Source of the DNA: UBA12077 sp963665525
GTDB taxonomy: Bacteria > Bacteroidota > Bacteroidia > Bacteroidales > UBA12077
NCBI GenBank assembly: GCA_963665525.1
Contig: OY762280.1
Coordinates: 2,666,001-2,730,000 of the forward strand
Length of the DNA stretch: 64,000 bases
Reading direction: 5' to 3'
The position numbers were made by a program, and so were the translations under genes. Under the pieces are notes generated by a model. It was not told the DNA's origin, did no database searches, and worked only from the letters and a program-made list of their open reading frames with translations. Shown here one piece after another: positions 10,401 through 19,471 of this stretch. The number at the start of each line of letters is the position of its first letter. The stretch's first letter is position 1.

Positions 10401-11128
10401 CACCAGCCCTTAACTATATTTTGTCTTTTAACAGTAGGATCCCATCCCGGAGGTAAGGTGTAAACCTGTCCTCGATTTAAGGTCACCGTAAATGGGTTTG
10501 TTTGATTTGGAAAAGATCCACTTCTATATACATCTTTACCGGCAGGAGGTGTTATTTCAACCTGAGTACCATCTTCAAAGCTGATGATTTCAATTGAAGA
10601 AAATGCCCTATCCTTATAAGAATCTGCCTGATTATACGCATGTTCCTGGAAGGGTATAATAAATTCTGTACCAATACCATTACCTCCTTTTAGTGCATAA
10701 ATATCACTATTATTAGTTCTATCCTGTGTAAAATACACATTAATAGGAGCCGTACTGGTTATTAATACCGCTTTATTTCCAATATTATTACGACTCGCTG
10801 CCGGCAAACTGTTGTATTGATCTACAACAGTTTTATTTTCAATTAAATTAAATTCAGGATCAGCTTGAGCAATTGGTAAAAAATCCGTTGAGTAGGCTGG
10901 GATATTTAAAGTTACAGGTGTAAATGCCGGTTCTGCAGGCATTTCAATAGTAACTTCTGCAGCAAATTCCCGTGTTGTAAATACAAAAATCACAGGATCG
11001 TCTCCATGATCATTGGAAATTTCAGGATTAACAAACCAAAATTCAGTATCTGTTTGTGCATATACATTTACATTCAATGCAAACATCACCAGCACAATAA
11101 TCGTTATATATTTTAAAAATCTTTCCAT
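4451..11128 (-). CDS. Giant PKD-repeat surface protein with CHU_C (type B) C-terminal domain
   Basis: 2225 residues. Signal peptide at 1-24 (cut after VYAQ). Residues about 26-520 resemble the IgGFc-binding-type N-terminal domain found in many Bacteroidota surface proteins (DTEFWFVNPE start; GTEFIIP; YTLPPG). An Ig-like segment follows (ACKGDTVQLYASGG near 540). From about 600 to 2100 there are roughly twenty PKD/PKD-like repeats, many with the motifs SxGCxPLxVxFxN, YxWDFGDG and Y...G..Y.V.L. The last 95 residues (AFTPDG... YNRWG... GWDG... PDVYVWK) form the gliding-motility-associated C-terminal domain, a T9SS type B signal. Probably an SprB-like adhesin or glue protein on the cell surface. 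PorP/SprF lies directly downstream. Nearly every PKD unit carries a pair of Cys (SEGC..., ...GC/C D), suggesting disulfides. Ligand unknown. Confidence 0.88.
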   Translation of the reverse strand: MERFLKYITIIVLVMFALNVNVYAQTDTEFWFVNPEISNDHGDDPVIFVFTTREFAAEVTIEMPAEPAFTPVTLNIPAYSTDFLPIAQADPEFNLIENKTVVDQYNSLPAASRNNIGNKAVLITSTAPINVYFTQDRTNNSDIYALKGGNGIGTEFIIPFQEHAYNQADSYKDRAFSSIEIISFEDGTQVEITPPAGKDVYRSGSFPNQTNPFTVTLNRGQVYTLPPGWDPTVKRQNIVKGWWKVEGFQHIGGIIVKVLSGPGVAVVKKDDSARKGLDSAEEWGGWDIIADQWVPYKGKVGADNDILGTEYVAMRGDLLDDWEYVYCAAPENNTRIWWGDVDTTAVGNTVPDAIIDRGEQVGIPFNSGVFDFNFMEIISNKPLSVLHVSGWESEMGGAVLPPISKCTGSTSVTIARSVNWPVYLNIMVRKDAQDDFLFEGVVQDGVGTLIDPADFEEVGSTGDWMAAQFVVPENDFSDFPIGVARTISNTEDVFHLGVIHGGGPGCRFGYFSDFNELKVSANTIQGDGIQPSSTIRACKGDTVQLYASGGSVFSWWPATNLSSTTISNPKAVVDGARTYYVEVSGACNNKDTATVNVEMAEQPNATFFVEKGQGCAPLDLEIRNLSSDVNQIYWDFNTTGVAGIIDRDTTKYHPSVITDVDSVFTHTFYNTSFEPIDSPQVFNVRLKVKATKCTDTVNTQITVYPQVTADFTLSNLDDTISCNPAVVDFEAIDSSINEDYYKWNFGDGSLSAAGDTTHEYINLNPERDTTYTARLVVRSDWYCRDTAYQDFLVHPYLEGGFTIDKDEGCSPFSVLIENLSSGADSIFMDYGDGEIDTLLSFSAINHLYRNDDGVDEVDTNIIVMRVKNDEGCEFTDIDTILVYPEFVATYTIDGNDYTGCNSRTVTFTNTTNDGTHLASRYLWEFADGTSMDTTNNTINKFYNNTTTADKTYNFRMTARSVYGCTDDTTNSIDIYRAYANFTVGNNEGCSPINVAVTNASIGDDITTWDWDYGDGHTDGAEDPFPYTYTNKTDASITYPLVLQVTGTAGCSTSKTIDITVYPEVKATYTIAETSVASCDSLVVDFNSSTIHSGLDGSVDYIWDFGDGASSSDHDPQHVYKNLTNAAHVDMKVDLHVETPLGCYYDTSSFIRVYPLVNADISIDQSSGCSPFTLDAVATEYIGIPAANYQWTYGDGYNPNISDPLPHLYPINPPGANDVYTLRLDVTDLSGICSDTDTKTVTVFDEALAEFNPKNSTDCDPYTVTFDNVSQNAVSYKWDFDDGGTTSTAFEPTYEFNNPTSGTKIFNVELEATSDEGCKNTFSSAVNVLPNIEADFDIDISEGCSPLTVTISNNYVGTQCYWYWDKDDRVVDAGVLAAADSTVNFASFTKTYINNSGTSRTDSLTLIVGNGNNCYEIFKRAITVHSTIDAQFSVDVSEGCNPLTVQFTNNTVNGDTYNWLFGDGSSTTLESPSHPFINTTTDDKTFTVRLTAESAEGCVDQMQQDITVYSKVISDFSVATSEGCPPFTTSIDNTSIGNAANTYQWLIDNVAVAGAPNDLSDFEHEYENTAPSVKDYEVKLIATNPHACTSEHTDIVRVYEYVEASFSMSLEEGCTPLDIEFTDLSTVPASTKYTWDFGDGASSGLSNPDHTFYNSSRTTDLTRTIDLTVQSPNYCSDDTSLTVDIYHQPLANFYIDKTSSCPPLESTLSKLSEGEDMFEWRFGDGNTNTTDANLAYSWDNTDIDNIQYYKLELWVGTNHHCKDSMSFDLSVFPKVVADYSMSANSGCNPVTDVQFTNQSTSPATQFFWSFGDGSTTNLENPTHDFANIGMTDKTYDIFFRASSEYNCWDTITKQIDVYVQPDAEFYIDPTLMIFPDNIVSIDNKTNSGPFDYLWEFGNIDESTSTIEEPSQFEYEHWGEKIIELSVTSQTNPDCFDYYVDTVIILPPKVNANFTTNIDGGCFDGGLEVEFTAAGSAFNETYEYDWEFGDGKTGSGQYETHTYEEPGIYYVKLTARSTEYDSNEYSDAQEDFAYKTITVYSNPIVDFEVSPDKVMLDPSTLEARVKFYNLTVCSDTAGCRYTWEFGDGETANSTDVTHGYKELGKFDVTLTAVALNSYECTHSITKEDTVEVKGAGQIAFPNAFTPDGMGPSENEIFRPYAEGVTEYELFVYNRWGEMIFTTKDLSQGWDGKINGEPAKPDVYVWKAQGKYTNGKSFELAGDVTLIR

Positions 11129-11338
11129 GATTTTGTTTTTTTACAAATAAAAATGATCCGTTTATAAACAAAAAAATTACTTTCACGTACAAAAAAATAA
11201 CGTTTATGGAATTTGTACGGTATTTTTTTAAGAAAGTTATATCTCTATCAACACAAAAAAATGCATTAATAAAAAGTTCTGCTTAAATTTACATAGATAA
11301 AATTACTTAAAAATAGATAAATATAACATTATTATACC

Positions 11339-14300
11339 ATGAAAAAGATCATATTCATAATAATTATAGCTACTTTTTTTAGTAAAGCGTTTACTCAAAA
11401 TGTAGTTTTTCATGAAGGTTTTGAACAGGGTTCTCGACCAGACGGATGGACAGAAGAAAAAATACTTGGATTAGGAGGAGAACCTACAGGAACCTTGATT
11501 CAATGGCAGTATCTTGAAGGTGGTTACGGTTATGATCCTGGCATTCCTGATGACAGGGGTTATCCGGATCATGCTGCCCAGGGAGAATACAATGCCATGT
11601 TTCAACTGGAAAGTTATAAGGGAGAAACCACCATCTTAATCACACCTCCTATTGATCTTTCTGATGTAACTAAACCCGAATTATTATTTGAACACGTGCA
11701 GGCTACCTGGTACTTTAGTGGTCAGGAATATAACGATATTTTAAATGTTTATTATAAAACTGGACCAACTGAGGACTGGGTTTTAATGAAATCATACGAA
11801 GATGCTGTTGAAGATTGGACTTTAAGGTCTATTTTATTGCCTGATAGTAGTTTGTCAAGCACCTACTATATTGGATTCGAAGGAATTACCGGCTTTGGAT
11901 ACGGCACTTGCATTGACACCGTTCGTATTCTTGAAACAGGCATAGTATCGGAATATTTGGATGATTATTCTATACAACAAGCTTCTACTGATTTTATTCC
12001 CACCAATACATCCAATAACCCTATCTTAAAAATAGCACTGGATGTAAAAGGAAACGATGGAGAACTATACTTCGATTCGCTAAAAGTTAAATCCCTCAAT
12101 ACCGATGACAGTTATCTGGCAAATAATGGAGTAAAACTATATTATACAGAAGACTCCACTTTTAAAAACCCTGTTCTATTAACCAATGGGACAGCAAATT
12201 TTGTTAATGGAATCGCAAGTTTTAAGAATCTTGGTCTCGAGCTAGAACGTGGAATTAATACCATTTGGGTTACTTATGATATTGCCCCGGCTGCTACTCA
12301 TGATGTGCATAATACTATTCTTGATGCCAAAATTGAAGCAGAAAGCATGTATATTGGTGGTTCTGCCTATCCATTTGCCAATAAATCGCCCGATGGTGAA
12401 CGATTACTAAAGGAAACCATATTTAGTGATGGCTTTGAAACAGGTGGCTTACTTTGGACAATGAATGGCAGCTTTGAAGTAGCCAGCCCACAAGGATTAA
12501 ATGGTGGTACTAATGGGTATCCTGATCCTGAAACAGCATATAATGGAAACAATGTGCTTGGAACTGATTTAACCGGCGATGGCTTATATGAAAATAATTC
12601 TAAAGATTCTGCAGTTTCTCCCTCCATAGACTGTTTTTACTATAAAGACGTAAATGTTTATTATGCCCGTTGGTTCAATGCAGAAGGCGATGATGGTGGA
12701 ACATGTGATTATAGTACAGACAATGGATTAACATGGAATAATCTCTGGTTTAACAATGGAGCGGTTGTAGATAATTCCTGGGAGTTAGAAACTTTTGATG
12801 TGGACAATATTGATTTTCAGGAAAATGTAAAAGTGAGATTTTATATGGATACGGAATTGAGTGATGCAAATCAATATACAGGATGGAATGTTGATGATTT
12901 CACCTTGATTGGAGATTTTATTTCCAAAGATGTTGGAATAACCGAAATAACATTGCCAGAAACAGGCTGTGGACATACCAGCTCAGATGATATCACTGTA
13001 ACCATCGAAAACTTTGCCGGAGAAGCTACTCCAACAACAATTCCTGTGCGTTACGAAATTGATGGTAGCGGAACGTATGTTACCGATGCATATACTTCCT
13101 CCTCTATTGGAATTGGGGGGGATGACTCATTCACATTTTCTGTAGGAGCAGATTTAAGCGCTCCAGGATTCCATACCATTAAAGTGGAAACCATTTTACC
13201 CGGAGATGAAATATCAACAAATAACAGTAAATCAAAAACAATCTTTTCCTATCCAAGCTATTCTTTACCTTATGCTGAAGATTTTGAAGCAAATAATGGG
13301 TACTACCTAAGGGGAGGATTTGCCTCAAGCTGGGAACATGGCAAGCCAGCCTCCGTAGTAATTAATGCAGCTGCTTCCGGAGATTATGCATGGGTTACCA
13401 ATTTAAAGAGTTATTATTTAAATGGAGACTCTTCTTACATAGAAAGTCCTTGTTTTGATTTTACCGGTTCGGATTCAATCATTTTTGAATTTAAGGCAAT
13501 AGGTGTAACCGAAGATAAAACCGATGGATTAACATTGTTGTATTCACTTGACCAAGGTGTAAATTGGAATGTAGTTCCCGATGATGAAGATTTTTACTGG
13601 AACTGGTATAATGAGCCACTTATTAGCGAACTTGAATTACCAGGAATTGATACAACGGATGGAGAGTGGAAAACATTCAGACAATTACTACCTCCAGATG
13701 TTAAAAATGAAAGTAGTGTCAAATTCAGATTTATGTTTGAAAGTAATGGTGCCATCAGATATGAAGGATTTGGTATTGATGATGTAAAAATTTATGATGC
13801 CCCTTACGATGTGGGTGTTTCCGATATTACTGAACCTTTTACTGACTGTTACTGGGATGAAGCAACCCAGGTAAAAGTAGATATCGAGAACTTTGGAATA
13901 ACTGCAGTCAAAGCAGGAACCAAAATTCCTATAGGTCTTAGGATGAATGATGTTCATATCATTACCGATACCCTGGAGCTTGCCGGTGATTTAGAAATAG
14001 GAACAAGCACATCCTTCACATTTACTGAAACTGTAAACATGTCTGCTGCAGGTGACTATGAGTTTGAAGCTTATACTTTATTGGAAGACGATCCTTATTT
14101 TTATGATGAAACAACTTGTAACGACACTAGCATTGAAATTGTTACAGTACAAGGAATGCCTGATTATAATCCATTCCAGGATCAAATTGGGGTGAACCCT
14201 GTGGATACTTTCTTAGTTGCAGGAAAAAATTATGATAGCTACTTCTGGGATAGACCTGTGCTTGATGATACAACAACTTTAACTACAGATACTCTTTATA

Positions 14301-17300
14301 TCAAAGATTATGAAGGTTGGTATAAAGTTACTGTTACCAATGCTGATAACTGCACTGCTAGTGACTCTGTAGAAGTTGTAAGCTCACTCATCGATATTGA
14401 GATGCTTCAAATATATACTACTTTGGATACCGTTTGTGAGAGAACAGAATTAAGCGAATTATCTGTACAAATCAAAAACAATGGTGTTGACCTCAATGTT
14501 AACGATTCGGTATTTTTAGCATACCAGATCAATGACTTACCAAAGGTTCAAGACACTCTTATAGCAACAAGCCCAATAGTAACTGGAGACACCGAAGACT
14601 TTACATTTACAGAGAAAGCAGATTTTATCACCCCTGATAGTTATACTTTAAAAATCTTTGTTGATTATTTAAAAGATCTAAACCATTATGATGATACCCT
14701 CACTGATCAGTTTCTTACTCAAGGATATGTGGATATCGATTTTAATCCGGATACCATTTTTTCTTCAGAAGCTGATACCCTGGTATTATCGCCTGAACCA
14801 GATTATTCAACTTATTCGTGGAGTACCCTGGAATCAACTCCGAGTATAACACCTACTACCAATGTCAGTCAGTGGTACTATGTTACTGTTTCTGACGGAG
14901 ATGAAACTTGTGGTTCTGATGATGATTCAGTTTATGTTGAGACATACGATTTTGCCATTGATAGTATCAAAAGTCCACACAGCGATTGTGCATTTACAAA
15001 TGCCGAGAATATTGAACTATATATCTTTAATCATAGTGGAAATACCTACGCTACAGGTACAAAAATTCCATTCAGATTTAATTTCGATGGTTTAGGATGG
15101 GTCGATGATACCGTTACCTTAACGAGTGATTTCAGTCCTGAAACAACAGAAATTATTACATTAAACAAAACCATTGATCCTTCGGTTGTAAAAGAATACA
15201 GCTTGGAAGTGAAAGTTAATGCCAAGCAAGATGCCAATCAAGAAAACGATGCCATCAGTCATAACTTTGAGACCTGGGGATATCCAAGTGTAGATTTACC
15301 ATATGAAACAATTTTTACAACACAAGCAGACACTGTTGTCTTAGAAGTTTCAGATGAATTTGGAACTTATTCATGGAACCAGGATGTGAATAACGATAGT
15401 TCAATCTTTGTAGTAAGCGATAATTTCTCACAAAACTACATTGTTACCGTAAGCGATGTTCACGGTTGTGGGACAGATAAAGACTCAACATTTATATCAA
15501 CCTATAATGTAGGTGTATTAGAGTTAGTTTCACCGACCAGTGATTGTGAACATGATTTCATTGAGCATATAACTGTCAAAATCAAGAATTTCAGTAATGA
15601 TATCATGAAAAAAGATTCAATTATACCTGTTGGGTACAAACTGGATGGAGCAAATGCCGTGATTGAATACATGACCTTAGATGAAGATTTAAGTCCATCA
15701 GGAACGGTCAATTACACCTTTTCTGAAACAGAAGATTTATCAAGCATTGAAACCTATCATTTTGAATTATTTACTGATTTAGTGCTGGATGTTAAACACT
15801 CTAATGATACTTTGGTTGATGTTATAAAAACATTTGGATATCCTTCTATTAATTTAGGTGACGATATACTAACAACCCAGCCTGATACTGTTGTGATTGT
15901 TGCAGCTCCAGGATTTAAAGGATATTTCTGGGATGATGGAACAAATAACGATTCTCTTGAAATTACTTACTTGGCTTCTCGTTTATATACTGTTACTGTA
16001 AATGATATTAATGGCTGTAAAGCAATTGATGATATTAATGTGTTTACATACAATTTAGCAACATCAGAAATTGTTAGCCCCGTTAGTAAATGTGAATTAA
16101 GCAATTCTGAAACCGTTAGTTTTGATGTGATCAATAACAGTTTAGATACTCTATTGGAAAATGATGTAATCAATGTAAGGTATACTATCAATTCCGGCTC
16201 TCCTGTAAATGAATCATTTGCACTTGAAGTTGATTCTCTAAAACCTGGAGAAACAGTAAACTATACCTTTACTCAAACAGCCGATTTATCAAATAACCAG
16301 GATTATACTTTCAGTTTATATGCTGAATATCCAAGTTATGATGCTGAAACCAATGATGCCATAAACCGAGATGTAGATTACCAGAAAACAGAATTGGCAT
16401 TAGGGCCTGATATTAATACAGGAGAAGCACAGCACACTATTGATGCCGGAGATTTCAAAAGCTACTTATGGTTTGATGAAGAAACGACAACAAGAACATA
16501 TACCGTTGATATTAATGATCAAAATCCAAATTATTATTATGCAGTTACTGTAACTAACGATTATGACTGTGTTGATTATGATTCCATTCAGGTTACATTC
16601 TCTACTACTGCAAGTATAGATCTTACAGATATGCCAACACCTGTTGATGCTTGTTGGCAAGAAAGTGAAACTTATCCTGTAAAAGTTATTATAACCAATT
16701 CAGGAGTAGTGAACTTAAATTCAGGAACAGGATTTACTGTAGAATATAATGTTGATGGAGGAACTCCTGTTGTTGAAACATTTGATATTTCAGAAACAAT
16801 GACTTCTGGTGATACTAAAGAATATACTTTTACGGAAGAGGTTTCGTTTGCAACAGCTAAGGTATATACCATAGAAACATCTGTTAAACTTACCAATGAT
16901 GAAAGTATCACGGATAATCTATCAACAAACATTGATATCTCAGCACCAGAAGTTAGCCTTGGATTAAGTGATACCATATCATTTGAAGTATCAACACAAC
17001 TTTCTACTTCTGTACCTTACACAACATATGAATGGTCGACCGGAGCTGAAACTCCAACCATTACAGTAACAGAAGAAGGCAAATATTCGGTAACTGTTAC
17101 TGATGCCAATGGTTGTCAGGGTGAAGGATGGATTTATTGTAAGAAAGGTACAACAGGTATTGATCATTTAATCAAAGGTTCGGATTATCAAATCAGTTTT
17201 TATCCAAATCCTGTATCTGATCAATTAATGATTCAGTTTGACAATCAAAAATCGAAGGATGTATTTGTTGAAATACTTAGTTCAAACGGACAAATCATTT

Positions 17301-17431
17301 ATACCAGGAAACTGGATGACATAGAAAATACCATTGAAAGAATTGATGTTAATCCATATGCGAATGGTATTTATTATCTAAGAATTCAGGTTGATCAGGA
17401 ATTATATACCCGAAAGGTGATTATACAATAA
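11339..17431 (+). CDS. Giant secreted protein with T9SS type A sorting domain
   Basis: 2030 residues. Signal peptide about 1-19 (KAFTQ/N). Residues about 22-200 look like a MAM/concanavalin-like jelly roll (FHEGFEQGSRPDGW; later SDGFETGG and YAEDFEANNGYY start two similar units near 365 and 645). A stretch around 215-350 resembles the bacterial neuraminidase/BNR N-terminal repeat type. From about 540 to 1900 a roughly 165-residue unit repeats about eight times: DVGI/LxxxxSPxSDC ... VxIxNxG ... D ... F ... FTEtxDLS ... ND, then LGxDIxTxxxDTVxLxxxxxFxxYxWxxG; these are CARDB/Ig-like and SprB-like pairs. The last 75 residues (FYPNPVSDQLMI ... NPYANGIYYLRI ... RKVIIQ) are a classic type A sorting domain. 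No catalytic motif was recognised; an adhesin or matrix role is inferred. Divergent from the PKD gene. Confidence 0.85.
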   Translation: MKKIIFIIIIATFFSKAFTQNVVFHEGFEQGSRPDGWTEEKILGLGGEPTGTLIQWQYLEGGYGYDPGIPDDRGYPDHAAQGEYNAMFQLESYKGETTILITPPIDLSDVTKPELLFEHVQATWYFSGQEYNDILNVYYKTGPTEDWVLMKSYEDAVEDWTLRSILLPDSSLSSTYYIGFEGITGFGYGTCIDTVRILETGIVSEYLDDYSIQQASTDFIPTNTSNNPILKIALDVKGNDGELYFDSLKVKSLNTDDSYLANNGVKLYYTEDSTFKNPVLLTNGTANFVNGIASFKNLGLELERGINTIWVTYDIAPAATHDVHNTILDAKIEAESMYIGGSAYPFANKSPDGERLLKETIFSDGFETGGLLWTMNGSFEVASPQGLNGGTNGYPDPETAYNGNNVLGTDLTGDGLYENNSKDSAVSPSIDCFYYKDVNVYYARWFNAEGDDGGTCDYSTDNGLTWNNLWFNNGAVVDNSWELETFDVDNIDFQENVKVRFYMDTELSDANQYTGWNVDDFTLIGDFISKDVGITEITLPETGCGHTSSDDITVTIENFAGEATPTTIPVRYEIDGSGTYVTDAYTSSSIGIGGDDSFTFSVGADLSAPGFHTIKVETILPGDEISTNNSKSKTIFSYPSYSLPYAEDFEANNGYYLRGGFASSWEHGKPASVVINAAASGDYAWVTNLKSYYLNGDSSYIESPCFDFTGSDSIIFEFKAIGVTEDKTDGLTLLYSLDQGVNWNVVPDDEDFYWNWYNEPLISELELPGIDTTDGEWKTFRQLLPPDVKNESSVKFRFMFESNGAIRYEGFGIDDVKIYDAPYDVGVSDITEPFTDCYWDEATQVKVDIENFGITAVKAGTKIPIGLRMNDVHIITDTLELAGDLEIGTSTSFTFTETVNMSAAGDYEFEAYTLLEDDPYFYDETTCNDTSIEIVTVQGMPDYNPFQDQIGVNPVDTFLVAGKNYDSYFWDRPVLDDTTTLTTDTLYIKDYEGWYKVTVTNADNCTASDSVEVVSSLIDIEMLQIYTTLDTVCERTELSELSVQIKNNGVDLNVNDSVFLAYQINDLPKVQDTLIATSPIVTGDTEDFTFTEKADFITPDSYTLKIFVDYLKDLNHYDDTLTDQFLTQGYVDIDFNPDTIFSSEADTLVLSPEPDYSTYSWSTLESTPSITPTTNVSQWYYVTVSDGDETCGSDDDSVYVETYDFAIDSIKSPHSDCAFTNAENIELYIFNHSGNTYATGTKIPFRFNFDGLGWVDDTVTLTSDFSPETTEIITLNKTIDPSVVKEYSLEVKVNAKQDANQENDAISHNFETWGYPSVDLPYETIFTTQADTVVLEVSDEFGTYSWNQDVNNDSSIFVVSDNFSQNYIVTVSDVHGCGTDKDSTFISTYNVGVLELVSPTSDCEHDFIEHITVKIKNFSNDIMKKDSIIPVGYKLDGANAVIEYMTLDEDLSPSGTVNYTFSETEDLSSIETYHFELFTDLVLDVKHSNDTLVDVIKTFGYPSINLGDDILTTQPDTVVIVAAPGFKGYFWDDGTNNDSLEITYLASRLYTVTVNDINGCKAIDDINVFTYNLATSEIVSPVSKCELSNSETVSFDVINNSLDTLLENDVINVRYTINSGSPVNESFALEVDSLKPGETVNYTFTQTADLSNNQDYTFSLYAEYPSYDAETNDAINRDVDYQKTELALGPDINTGEAQHTIDAGDFKSYLWFDEETTTRTYTVDINDQNPNYYYAVTVTNDYDCVDYDSIQVTFSTTASIDLTDMPTPVDACWQESETYPVKVIITNSGVVNLNSGTGFTVEYNVDGGTPVVETFDISETMTSGDTKEYTFTEEVSFATAKVYTIETSVKLTNDESITDNLSTNIDISAPEVSLGLSDTISFEVSTQLSTSVPYTTYEWSTGAETPTITVTEEGKYSVTVTDANGCQGEGWIYCKKGTTGIDHLIKGSDYQISFYPNPVSDQLMIQFDNQKSKDVFVEILSSNGQIIYTRKLDDIENTIERIDVNPYANGIYYLRIQVDQELYTRKVIIQ

Positions 17432-17445
17432 AAAATATGAGTAAT

Positions 17446-17479
17446 AAAAAAACAGCCGGAATTTTCGGCTGTTTTTTTA
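17446..17479. terminator. Bidirectional rho-independent terminator
   Basis: Stem CAGCCG with flanking A run on one side and T run on the other (AAAAAAACAGCCG ... CGGCTGTTTTTTT), between the T9SS cargo stop at 17431 and the convergent nitroreductase stop at 17480. Serves both strands. Confidence 0.85.
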
Positions 17480-18046
17480 TTATGATATAATCAATTCATC
17501 CAAAGTCCTTTTGGGTACATGATGTACCTGCTGACCATCTCTGTAATATTTTATATCATCGTTTACCATATCTTCAACAATCACTTCTTCCTTTGGTTTC
17601 CCTAAAGCAATGACCAATAAAACTTCAAAATGCTCATCGAGTTTTAGCAATTCTTTTAATTGTTCTCTTTTTATGGAAGCAAAAATACATCCTCCCAGTC
17701 CCTTCTCCACAGCACCTAAAAGCATACTCTGAGAAACAATCCCGTGATCACATAAAAAGTTTTTAGTCAGTCTAGTATCTCCTAAAATAATGATATAACC
17801 CGAAGGTTTCTCTCCTTCTTCAGGACCATCCCAATCTTTTAAATAAGCAGCCCAGGCCAAAGTAGAAAAAATCTTTTCATTGGTTTCATCATCTACAGAA
17901 AGATAATATTTTAAAGGCTGCAGGTTACGTCCCGATGGCGATAAACGTGCTAAGTCAACTAGTTCTTTCAAATCACTCATTGAAATTCTGTGATCTTGAA
18001 AAAATCTACGATAGCTCCTGTTTTTTAATACTAAATCTTTAATCAT
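17480..18046 (-). CDS. Nitroreductase family protein
   Basis: 188 residues. The N-terminal KNRSYRRF and LARLSPSGRNLQP are the FMN-phosphate binding signature of nitroreductases; GAVEKGLGGCIFASI and VIALGKPKEE near the C-terminus are further family motifs. Predicted soluble FMN flavoenzyme that reduces quinones, nitro compounds or enones with NAD(P)H; substrate cannot be told. Single gene, ending in a shared terminator. Confidence 0.85.
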   Translation of the reverse strand: MIKDLVLKNRSYRRFFQDHRISMSDLKELVDLARLSPSGRNLQPLKYYLSVDDETNEKIFSTLAWAAYLKDWDGPEEGEKPSGYIIILGDTRLTKNFLCDHGIVSQSMLLGAVEKGLGGCIFASIKREQLKELLKLDEHFEVLLVIALGKPKEEVIVEDMVNDDIKYYRDGQQVHHVPKRTLDELIIS

Positions 18047-18060
18047 ACTTCTATAAATAA

Positions 18061-18150
18061 AAAGTTGTCAATGCTTCGACAAGCTCAGCATGACAACTTT
18101 AGTATACAATTAACTAATTTAAATGTCATACTGAGCTTGTCGAAGTATGA
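18061..18150. repeat. Interspersed paired hairpin, family B, copy 1
   Basis: Two inverted units. Unit 1 folds as AAAGTTGTCA-aTGCT / AGCA-TGACAACTTT around the loop TCGACAAGCTC; unit 2 is the opposite orientation, TCATACT / AGTATGA around GAGCTTGTCGA. Between nitroreductase and rubrerythrin genes. Same loop core recurs at 26776, 41866 and 56913. Confidence 0.85.
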
Positions 18151-18171
18151 CTAATTAAATCATTTCAGTTT

Positions 18172-18747
18172 CTAGTAATTTGTTTTTTCAATTTCGAAAT
18201 ATGCTTCCGGATGTCCACAAATTGGGCAATTCTTTAACGCCTTTTTACTTTCGTGAACATGACCACATTTACGGCATACCCAGCGTACTTTTTCTTCACG
18301 TTCAAATACTTTTCCATTTTCTAAATTTTCAAGAAGCTTTCGATATCTTGCTTCATGGTCGGCTTCTACCTTAGCAATTAATTTGTATGCTGTAGCAATT
18401 TTTTTGAAGCCTTCTTCTTTAGCTATTTTTGCAAATTCTGGATAAAGATCTGTCCACTCTTCATTCTCACCATCCGCAGCAGCTTTCAAATTTTCTGCAG
18501 TAGTACCGATTACTCCAGCAGGATAAGCTGCAGTAATTTCAACCATACCACCTTCTAAAAATTTGAAGAAAGTTTTAGCATGTTGTTGTTCCTGCATTGC
18601 TGTTTCATTAAAGAATTCAGCTATTTGTTCATATCCCTCTTTTTTTGCAACCTTCGCAAAAAATTCGTATCTGTTTTTTGCTTGTGATTCTCCAGCAAAA
18701 GATTTTAATAAATTTTGTTCTGTACGTGTTCCTCTTATTGAGCTCAT
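18172..18747 (-). CDS. rbr: Rubrerythrin
   Basis: 191 residues. N-terminal ferritin-like diiron domain with E(S)QAKNRYEFFA, ETAMQEQQHAKTFF and the second-half KVEADHEARYRKLL metal-ligand motifs, then a C-terminal rubredoxin domain with CRKCGH and CPICGH (about 157-178) for a mononuclear Fe(Cys)4. Classical rubrerythrin reduces hydrogen peroxide to water in anaerobes and microaerophiles. It sits with two superoxide dismutase genes, together giving superoxide to peroxide to water. Single cistron, minus strand. Confidence 0.95.
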   Translation of the reverse strand: MSSIRGTRTEQNLLKSFAGESQAKNRYEFFAKVAKKEGYEQIAEFFNETAMQEQQHAKTFFKFLEGGMVEITAAYPAGVIGTTAENLKAAADGENEEWTDLYPEFAKIAKEEGFKKIATAYKLIAKVEADHEARYRKLLENLENGKVFEREEKVRWVCRKCGHVHESKKALKNCPICGHPEAYFEIEKTNY

Positions 18748-18858
18748 AAGATATTATTTAATGTTTATTACTAAATCGATTTCGAAGATAAAAAATAGAA
18801 TCTTAAAAAAGGTAATAAATTACCTGATTAAGTAATTTAAATTGATTTTAAATACTTT

Positions 18859-19434
18859 TTAGTATCTTCCTGAAATAATTTCCCAATCTAAAATATCCCA
18901 AAAACTAGCCACGTAATCAGGTCTTTTATTTTGGTAATCTAAGTAATAAGCATGTTCCCACACATCGCAAGTTAAAATCGGAATGAAGCCTTCAGTAAGT
19001 GGATTTGCTGCATTTGAAGTTTGCACAATATCTAAACTCCCATTAGTCTTTTTAACCAACCAAGCCCATCCTGATCCGAATAAAGTTTTTGCTGCTGTAC
19101 TAAACTTCTCTTTAAATTCTTCGAAAGAGCCAAAGCTGGCATTAATTGCTTCTGCTAATTGAGCTTTTGGTTTAGAAATCTTATCCTTCCCAAATTGATC
19201 GAAATAAAAAGTATGATTCCATACCTGAGCAGCATTATTAAAAATTCCACCTTTAGCTTTCATCATGATATCAATAATATCTGCTTCTTCAAACTCAGTT
19301 CCCTGAATAAGATTATTCAAATTATTGACATAAGCTGCATGATGCTTATCGTGATGAAACTCTAAGGTTTGTTTAGATATAACAGGTTCTAATGCATTGT
19401 AATCGTACGGTAATTTAGGTAATTCAAAAGCCAT
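18859..19434 (-). CDS. sodB: Superoxide dismutase, Fe-type
   Basis: 191 residues. Metal ligands are in LEFHHDKHHAAYVNNLN, VWNHTFY and CDVWEHAYY. The second-sphere residues are those of iron enzymes: Gln in NNAAQVWNH and Ala in TSNAANPL, where Mn enzymes have Gly and Gln respectively. Dismutates superoxide in the cytoplasm. Carries its own -7 box at 19472-19479. The Mn-type paralogue follows upstream but is separated by a terminator. The metal call is by motif only. Confidence 0.93.
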   Translation of the reverse strand: MAFELPKLPYDYNALEPVISKQTLEFHHDKHHAAYVNNLNNLIQGTEFEEADIIDIMMKAKGGIFNNAAQVWNHTFYFDQFGKDKISKPKAQLAEAINASFGSFEEFKEKFSTAAKTLFGSGWAWLVKKTNGSLDIVQTSNAANPLTEGFIPILTCDVWEHAYYLDYQNKRPDYVASFWDILDWEIISGRY

Positions 19435-19471
19435 GATTTAAAATTTTCTGGTTTAACATAAAATTGTTAAA

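Noticed and set aside
18817..18838. AAATTAC/GTAATTT inverted repeat between sodB and rbr as an operator
   Set aside because: AT-only arms in an AT-rich spacer, no second copy, and equally explained as a weak sodB terminator.
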